Source of the DNA: Aquilaria yunnanensis
Taxonomy: Eukaryota > Streptophyta > Magnoliopsida > Malvales > Thymelaeaceae
NCBI GenBank assembly: GCA_039654915.1
Contig: CM077594.1
Location: 48,685,001-48,749,000, forward strand
Length of the DNA stretch: 64,000 bases
Direction of reading: 5' to 3'
The notes beneath the pieces are model-generated. The model had not been told where the DNA came from. It worked only from the letters and a program-made list of their open reading frames with translations, and searched no databases. The translations under genes and the position numbers were made by a program. The number at the start of each line of letters is the position of its first letter. Within the stretch, counting starts at the first letter, position 1. Of this stretch, positions 58,901 to 64,000 are shown piece after piece.

Positions 58901-59880
58901 ACATTCCTGAGCTACAGTCTGTGAAGACTTGGCTAGGGAAATGTTTCTCTATGAAGGACTTGGGTGAAGCAGCCTATGTGTTAGGCATCAGGATCTATAG
59001 AGATAGATCTAGAAAGCTTCTTGGCCTAAGTCAAAGTACGTATATTGACAAGGTGCTAAAGAGGTTTAGCATGCAAGATTCCAAGAAAGGATTCTTGCCC
59101 ATGTCACATGGTATCACTCTTTCTAGATCTCAGTGTCCGAGTACAACCGAGGAGAGAGAGCGCATGAGTAAGATTCCATATGCCTCAGCAATTGGATCTA
59201 TCATGTATGCCATGATATGTACTCGTCCCGATGTCTCATATGCTTTGAGCATGACGAGTAGGTACCAATCGAACCCCGGTGAAAGTCACTGGACAGCTGT
59301 TAAGAACATCCTTAAGTACTTACGAAGGACTAAGGATGCATTCTTGGTCTTTGGAGGTGAAGATGAGCTCGTTGTAAGGGGTTACACCGATGCAAGCTTC
59401 CAATCCGATAAGGATGATTTTAGATCACAATCTGGTTATGTGTTTTGTATTGGTGGTGGTGCTGTAAGCTGGAAGAGTTCAAAGCAAGAGACAGTAGCTG
59501 ACTCTACAACAGAATCTGAGTACATTGCCGCCTCTGATGCTGCGAAGGAGGCAGTTTGGATCAAGAAGTTCATCACTGAACTTGGAGTGGTTCCAAGCAT
59601 TGTTGACCCGATAGAGCTCTATTGTGACAACAATGGAGCAATCGCACAGGCTAAGGAACCTCGATCTCACCAGCGATCCAAACACATACTCCGACGCTAT
59701 CATCTCATCAGGGAGATCATCGAGAGGGGTGATGTAAGGATATGCAGGACTTCGACAGACAGCAACATTGCTGATCCACTGACAAAGCCCCTTACGCAGC
59801 AGAAGCATGATAGCCATTCTAGGTCCATCGGTATTAGATACATGGATGATTGGCTTTTAGTGCAAGTGGGAGATTGTTAG
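55909..59880 (+). CDS. Copia gag-pol polyprotein, intact frame
   Basis: This is a single polyprotein of 1323 residues that would be cut by its own protease and would package, copy and integrate the element. Gag occupies about residues 1-290, with a zinc knuckle CFHCKQPGHWKRNF at 250-263 (the last Cys is Phe). The protease active site is D299 in LDTGCGS. Integrase has H434, H439, C465 and C468, then the catalytic triad D495, D558 and E594. Reverse transcriptase has KWVFKKK and YVDD at 988-991. RNase H has D1161, about E1202 and D1240, and the polyprotein ends near ADPLTKPL. The order integrase before reverse transcriptase defines Ty1/copia. The ATG is the first in the open frame, six bases after a splice-acceptor-like site. 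The stop TAG lies inside the 3' LTR start (TGTTAG). The sublineage looks Tork-like but is unproven. Confidence 0.97.
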   Translation: MAQNTSTLSLRSILEKEKLNGTNFLKWYRNLRIVLKQERKAYVLEQPIPNEPAATAPRAERDAHKRHSDDALDVACLMLITMESELQKQHENMGAFDMIEHLKMLFQEQARHERFETSKALFQCKMSEGSPVGPHVLKMIGYIENLENLGFALQKELAIDVVLQSLPESYSQFVMNYNMNDLDKSLPELLNMLRTAEQNLKKAKPILMVQKGKGKGKANKKKDKANGKSNASSSSATLKPKGGVAKEGECFHCKQPGHWKRNFKLYLEELAKEKGSKTSTSGIFVIEANFSTSSSWVLDTGCGSHICANVQDLSRSRRLARGEVDLRVGNGARVAALAIGTYVLTLPSGLVLELDNCYFVPTISRNLISVSCLDKKGFSFIIKDKCCSIYLNEIFYGSAQLSNGLYVLDLEDPIYNVNTKKVRLNDSNLTYLWHCRLGHINETRISKLHKDGLLDSFDFESYETCESCLLGKMTKAPFTGQSERANDLLGLIHSDVCGPMSTQARGGSQYFITFTDDFSRYGYVYLMRHKSESFEKFKEFKNEVENQLGKSIKVLRSDRGGEYLDREFLDYLKECGIVSQLTPPGTPQWNGVSERRNRTLLDMVRSMMSQADLPNSFWGHALETAAFTLNRVPSKSVQKTPYEIWSGRRPNLSFMKIWGCDAYVKRQSSNKLGPKSQKCLFVGYPKETKGYYFYNPSEQKVFVARTGVFLEKEFISKGTSGRKVELEEIQEQQEDIEPEMEPEQTPQDVVVQESVPVAQSPRRTGRIRREPERYGFLVTHTGDVMLMDQDEPTTYQQAMSGPDSEKWLMAMKSEMESMYENQVWTLVDPPEGVKPIGCKWVFKKKTDMDGNVITYKGRLVAKGFKQIHGIDYDETFSPVAMLKSIRILFAIAAHYDYEIWQMDVKTAFLNGKLLEDVYMTQPEGFVTPGNANKVCKLQRSIYGLKQASRSWNLRFDDAIKEFGFIKNEDEPCVYKKVSGSAIVFLVLYVDDILLIGNDIPELQSVKTWLGKCFSMKDLGEAAYVLGIRIYRDRSRKLLGLSQSTYIDKVLKRFSMQDSKKGFLPMSHGITLSRSQCPSTTEERERMSKIPYASAIGSIMYAMICTRPDVSYALSMTSRYQSNPGESHWTAVKNILKYLRRTKDAFLVFGGEDELVVRGYTDASFQSDKDDFRSQSGYVFCIGGGAVSWKSSKQETVADSTTESEYIAASDAAKEAVWIKKFITELGVVPSIVDPIELYCDNNGAIAQAKEPRSHQRSKHILRRYHLIREIIERGDVRICRTSTDSNIADPLTKPLTQQKHDSHSRSIGIRYMDDWLLVQVGDC
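59864..59873 (+). other. Polypurine tract of Copia-C
   Basis: AAGTGGGAGA directly precedes the 3' LTR, separated from its TG by one T. It primes plus-strand DNA synthesis in copia elements. It overlaps the last codons of gag-pol. Confidence 0.9.
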
Positions 59881-61290
59881 TGTTGTGCCCAAAACGCCAA
59901 TCATGAGATGATTGTATTTTTGCAAATTGAGTCATGATATTTTATTGAGGCATTAATCCAGCAATTTTGTTTATTGTTTTGTTTCTGCGTAACGTAATAA
60001 ACATAATTGTAACCCTAGAATAATGATATTCTTAAACGTCCCTAGTCTAGTATTATTGTGGAGCGGGTTGCAATAATACATAATGACTAGCATATGTGGA
60101 GACTAATATGAGATATGTAGTCTACATATGGGTACAAGTTGGAGAACTTGTGTACTGGACCGACCCACCATGAGAACACTTCATGGATCGTTATATGAGT
60201 GTCATAAGTGATTCTCATAGTGATCATGGTATATGTAGTCCTTCGACCTAAGATCATCAAGGTTCCCTACATGTGAGTCACATACTTTGATACTTTCCTT
60301 TGTTGCTCGTAACTGAGTGAACTTGAAGGAGGTCATTGGGTATGTCACATATCATGCGGAGGGATTTGTATGATCAAGATGGGATTTGTCCCTCCTATGT
60401 AACGGGAGTGATATCTTTGGGCCCCTTGATAGAGTGAGACTTAGAAAATGCATGGCCATGCTCCGATGAGTTGATATATGATATCAATGTCATCAGTTTA
60501 AGTTAGTCTACTCGGTAATCAAGAAACCAAAGATTGGGCTATACGAGAGTGACACATTCCATGTCTCGTGCTTAGTCTTGATATCTTGGACAAAGGGACA
60601 ATGGCATATATCGGTGATGATCATAAAGGTTTAGTCGATTCACCGACAATCTTGTCACTTGGGTAGCAATGATGTGTTGCTAGACACCGCTCATTGCTTA
60701 TGATCATAAATGTGATTTATGATCGTTGCCAATATGGCAAGAGCCTATTGGGTCGCACACATAGAGCTATTTGGATCATTAGAGTGCATGGGCTAATTAT
60801 TTGGGTTATGGTTTCACTTTAATTTCGTATTAATAATGGGCCAAGGAGTTGAGCCATTATTAAGCCCGAAATTAATTCCTAATTGGATTAGGGCTTTGAA
60901 ACCCATTAGGCCTGGAAGTTGAGTCTCACTATAAATACAACTTTTAAGTGAGAAATTCGCAGGTCTCCTTGCCCTAGCCTCCCAAAAGGACAGCCACACT
61001 CTTCTCTTGCAATTCCTTGGAGGACGCAAGCTAGCACTGCGAGCGCAAGAGAAACGCATCTGCCGGGACGTGGTGGAAGCGTGGTGATCCCGAGAGGCTC
61101 GTGTGGATACCATAGAGAGCCTGAACACGTCAACTGTTCAGGTTTTGTGATTCGACTCTACAGTTGAGTGAGAGATCTCAACCGAAAATTAGGTATGAAA
61201 TTTTCGAACACCCGGTTTACCCCGTTTCACTTGGATCCTGGAGGGTTTCGGTTAAATTCCGCTGCGCTGTTCTGATCCCGAAACCCAACA
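59875..61290 (+). mobile_element. 3' LTR of Copia-C
   Basis: It is 1416 bp and read as identical to the 5' LTR in every line compared, including private variants CAAATTGAG, GATCGTTGCCAATATGG and the TTCTGATCCCG end. It is followed by CCTTA at 61291-61295. Confidence 0.98.
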
Positions 61291-61295
61291 CCTTA

Positions 61296-63736
61296 ACCCC
61301 GAGAAGTGCACCTTCGGGGTAACTTCGGGAAAGTTCCTTGGGTACATGGTATCAGAAAGAGGCATTGATGCTAACCCAGAAAAAATTAAGGCTCTGTTGG
61401 AATTCCGAACTCCTGCCACAATAAAAGATGTGCAGAGACTTACTGGAAGAATAACCTCCCTTAGCAGATTTATTTCCAGATATGGGGACCGGTGTCGAGC
61501 ATTCTTCAATGTCCTCACTAAGGCAGCAAAAAGGGAGGACGACCTTGAGAGTAATGATCATCCTTGGAATGAGGACTGCCAAAAAGCTTGGGAAGAACTC
61601 AAAATCTACTTGGCTCGCCTGCCCACTTTGCGACAGCCCCGCGAAAGAGAACCACTTGTGTTGTACCTCGCCGTCACAGAAAAAGCAGTAAGCTCAGTCC
61701 TTGTGAAAGAGGAAGGGGCGAAATAGTGGCCAGTCTACTATGTGAGCAAGTCCCTGCATGGTGCCGAAATCAGGTATCCTTTGTTACAAAAAGCTATATA
61801 TGCCTTGGTCCTGGCAGGAAGAAGGCTACGGCCATATTTTCAGGCTCACCCCATCATCGTCCGAAGTAGTTTACCCCTGCGGGACGTCATGAAAAAGGTT
61901 GACCATTCGGGAAGGCTCTCCAAATGGTGTATAGAGCTTGGCAAACACGACATCACTTATGAACCTCGAAAAGCCATAAAAGCTCAAGCCTTGGCAGATT
62001 TCATTGCCGAGGTCCCCATTACCGAGGATAGCCACCCAAGTCCCGACGAAAATGAGCCAGAATGGGCCTTGTACGTTGATGGTGCCTCGGGCGCCGAGCA
62101 CCAAGGAGCAGGGGTAATCATCAGAGGCCCCAAAGGCCTGGAAGTAATGAAGGCCATTAAGTTCAGCTTCAATGTCACCAACAATGTGGCTGAATATGAA
62201 GCTCTCATAGCGGGCTTGCGCCTGGCCAGAAAAATTGGTGTCAGAAACTTGAAAGCCCATAGCGATTCCCAGCTAGTAGTTCGGCAAACAGCAGGGGACT
62301 ACGGGGTGAAGGATCCAACACTGGCAAAATACCATGAATTAGTGACGAAGCTTATTCGAGAATTCGACACCGTGCGAATCGAGAACGTGCCTCGCAGACA
62401 TAACGCTGAGGCAGATGAATTGGCAAAATCAAAAGCATATACTGAGGTGCTAAGCCAGCCATGCATTACAGTGCTGAGCATAATGACTTCGGGAAGAAGC
62501 TGGAAAGACCCAATAAAAACATATCTCGAAACCAATACGCTCCCCGAAGACCCCAATGAAGCAGCAAAAGTGCGGAGACGCTCCGGTCATTTCTTTTTGA
62601 TTGGAGAAGAGCTATATCGGCAGGGATATACAAATCCGCTACAGAGGTGTGTTGGCGAAAAGGATATTGAAATAATCCTCCAAGAAGTTCACGAAGGCGC
62701 TTGTGGTTCGCACATCGGAACCGACACCCTGGCAGCAGTGATACTTCGCCAAGGATACTTTTGGCCTACCCTGAGGAAAGACGCTAAGCGGTTCGTCCAG
62801 AAATGTGGTAATTGCCAAAGACATGCAAAAATCCAGAGAACACCCTCGGAGCTGGTGACTTCGGCAAACTATCCCTGGCCCTTCGCAGTTTGGGGCATAG
62901 ACCTTATCGGGCCGCTCCCGACAGCGCCTGGGGGCATAAAGTTCTGCGTAGTCGCAGTAGACTATTTCTCTAAATGGGTCGAGGCAGAACCTTTGACGAC
63001 TATCTCGGCAAGAGAAGTGCACAAGTTCGTGTGGAAAAACATAGTATGCAGATTCGGCATACTGAGGGTACTAGTAGCTGATAACGGATCCCAGTTCATA
63101 GACAAAGGGTTCCAGGAGTTTATCAGCGACCTCGGAACAAAGATGCACTTCGCCCCGGTAGCTCACCCCCAAAGCAATGGGCAGGTGGAAGTATCTAACA
63201 GGACCATAAAAGATGGTCTGAAAAAGAGACTGGGGGAGGCAAAAGGGAAACGGCCAGGAGAACTCCAAAGCATACTATGGAGCTACCGAACAACGCCCCG
63301 AAGGGCTACAGGGGAAACTCCTTTCTCGCTCGTCTTCGGTATAGAGGCCATAATCCCAATAGAGGTAGTGCAACCATCAATACGAGTGCAGGTATTTGAT
63401 GAAAGTGGAAATGACCTCGGCTTAAGAACCAAGCTCGACCTCGTCGGTGAACATAGAGAAATAGCGGAACTAAGAAGGAAAGCTTTCCAGCAAAGAGTGG
63501 CCGCCGCTATAAACTTGCGAGCTAGGCCAAAAGGAATAAAAAAGGGTGATCTCGTTCTCCGAAAGGCGGAATTCGCAACCCAGAGGCCATCACACGGCGT
63601 ACTTCGCACGAATTGGGAGGGACCTTATCTGGTTCTTGCCGAAGTACGAAGAGGGGTGTACAAGCTTGGTGACGCCGAAGGCGTGGAATTAAAAAACACT
63701 TGGCATTCAGATGCCTTGAAAAAGTTCTATGCTTAG
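61296..63736 (+). pseudogene. Tat reverse transcriptase end, two RNase H domains and integrase, one stop
   Basis: This continues the Tat frame after Copia-C (NPEKCTFGVTSGKFLGYMV). One in-frame TAG at 61724-61726 falls in the first RNase H, between LVKEEGAK and WPVYYVSKSL. A second, archaeal-type RNase H follows with YVDGAS (about 62072), EYEAL (about 62190), SDSQL (about 62263) and ADELA (about 62411). Integrase shows the zinc finger HEGACGSH...CGNCQRH (about 62691-62822), then GIDLIGP (about 62898), ADNGSQF (about 63078) and NGQVEVSNRT (E near 63188). It ends KKFYA at 63736. Apart from the stop the region reads as full-length, so the damage is recent in coding terms. Confidence 0.93.
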
Positions 63737-64000
63737 AATCTTGATGAAAGGGTTTACATTGTACAAAGTTAGAAAAATTTTCTAGGTACACGGGCTTCTG
63801 AAAGAAAGATTCTTGAACAAAAGATATACTAAAATTCCGCGAAGATGGTCGCCAGAATAAGCATAGGTGTGATTTCCTGAAGTCCCTCGAGCAAGCATGT
63901 TCGGGACAATAGGAAAACCTTGAGAGAATTTCTGAATACAAAGGCTCACAGAAAACCGATCTAATCTTTCGAAGTCTCTTGAGCAAATGCGTTCGGGGCA
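63737..64000 (+). mobile_element. 3' spacer of the Tat element with degenerate repeats
   Basis: This is non-coding sequence after the pol stop. GAAGTCCCTCGAGCAAGC...GTTCGGG near 63880 and GAAGTCTCTTGAGCAAAT...GTTCGGG near 63970 are two copies about 90 bases apart, so a tandem array begins here and continues past the window. Tat and Ogre elements are known for tandem repeats between pol and the 3' LTR. Confidence 0.7.

Larger units (their letters stand above)
52968..61290 (+). mobile_element. Copia-C: structurally complete, very young Ty1/copia element
   Basis: The element is 8323 bp with two 1416-bp LTRs that I could not tell apart by reading, a primer site, a 1.5-kb leader, one intact gag-pol frame, a polypurine tract and a perfect CCTTA duplication. 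The LTRs share private variants (for example CTGTTCTGATCCCG instead of CTGTTTGGCTCCCG at the 3' end), which shows they derive from one reverse-transcription event. The only obvious defect is the last zinc-knuckle ligand of gag (Cys to Phe). It interrupts the reverse transcriptase gene of the Tat element in the same orientation. Confidence 0.98.
49970..64000 (+). mobile_element. Tat-lineage Ty3/gypsy element, interrupted by Copia-C, 3' end outside window
   Basis: The order is a partial 5' LTR (49970 to about 50667), gag, protease and the first part of reverse transcriptase (50684-52967), the nested Copia-C (52968-61290), the rest of reverse transcriptase, RNase H, a second RNase H and integrase (61296-63736), and the 3' spacer (63737-64000). 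The two RNase H domains define the plant Tat clade. The primer site, leader and gag N-terminus are missing, and one stop lies in pol (61724-61726), so the element was already defective apart from the Copia-C insertion. Confidence 0.92.

Noticed and set aside
1..64000. tRNA or rRNA genes, or a host protein-coding gene
   Set aside because: Every coding frame with recognisable motifs belongs to a retroelement. The tRNA-like matches are primer-binding sites of 12-19 bases.

Overview
The window is plant intergenic DNA and I see no host gene in it. It is made of nested LTR retrotransposons, solo LTRs and five blocks of one 31-bp tandem repeat that together cover about 16.0 kb (25% of the window). 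The plant assignment rests on three things: Ty1/copia polyproteins with a primer-binding site for the 3' end of initiator Met-tRNA; a Ty3/gypsy element with the two RNase H domains of the plant Tat lineage; and nonsense changes enriched at CG and CAG sites, as expected from plant CG/CHG cytosine methylation. The species cannot be told. The setting looks like pericentromeric or other satellite-rich heterochromatin.

Layout. 1-14845: Copia-A, a decayed copia element whose 5' end lies outside the window. A second decayed copy, Copia-B (1532-8786, target duplication CAAGG), sits in its leader. 14846-22049: remains of an antisense Tat/gypsy element. It is interrupted by two solo copia LTRs with perfect target duplications (GAACT and GTTTA) and by a 2.6-kb stretch of unknown origin. 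22050-24498: 31-bp array A. 24499-28221: an antisense gypsy element of a different, single-RNase-H lineage (here called chromovirus-like), with a truncated copia LTR inside it. 28222-29143: LTR fragment of a fourth family. 29144-41263: arrays B and C, split by a solo gypsy LTR (target duplication CATGG). 41264-46082: a pile of LTR fragments, including a solo gypsy LTR inserted in an antisense copia LTR (target duplication ACCAT). 46083-49969: arrays D and E in the opposite orientation, split by a solo copia LTR. 49970-64000: a plus-strand Tat element whose reverse transcriptase is cut by Copia-C (52968-61290). Copia-C has two LTRs of 1416 bp with no difference I could find, a perfect CCTTA target duplication and one open reading frame of 1323 codons.

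How the parts relate. The three internal copia copies and twelve LTR copies are one family (LTR about 1.4 kb, TGTTAG...CCCAACA). Copia-C is the young, structurally complete member. Copia-A and Copia-B are old and full of stops. The nesting runs satellite, then Tat, then Copia-A, then Copia-B, four layers deep. No cellular pathway, RNA gene or CRISPR array is visible. The most unusual material is the 31-bp satellite, which has a dyad-symmetric core, higher-order repeats, opposite orientation on the two sides and insertions clustered in monomer phase. Next come a probable leader intron, a hairpin cluster and a broken zinc knuckle in the otherwise intact Copia-C.
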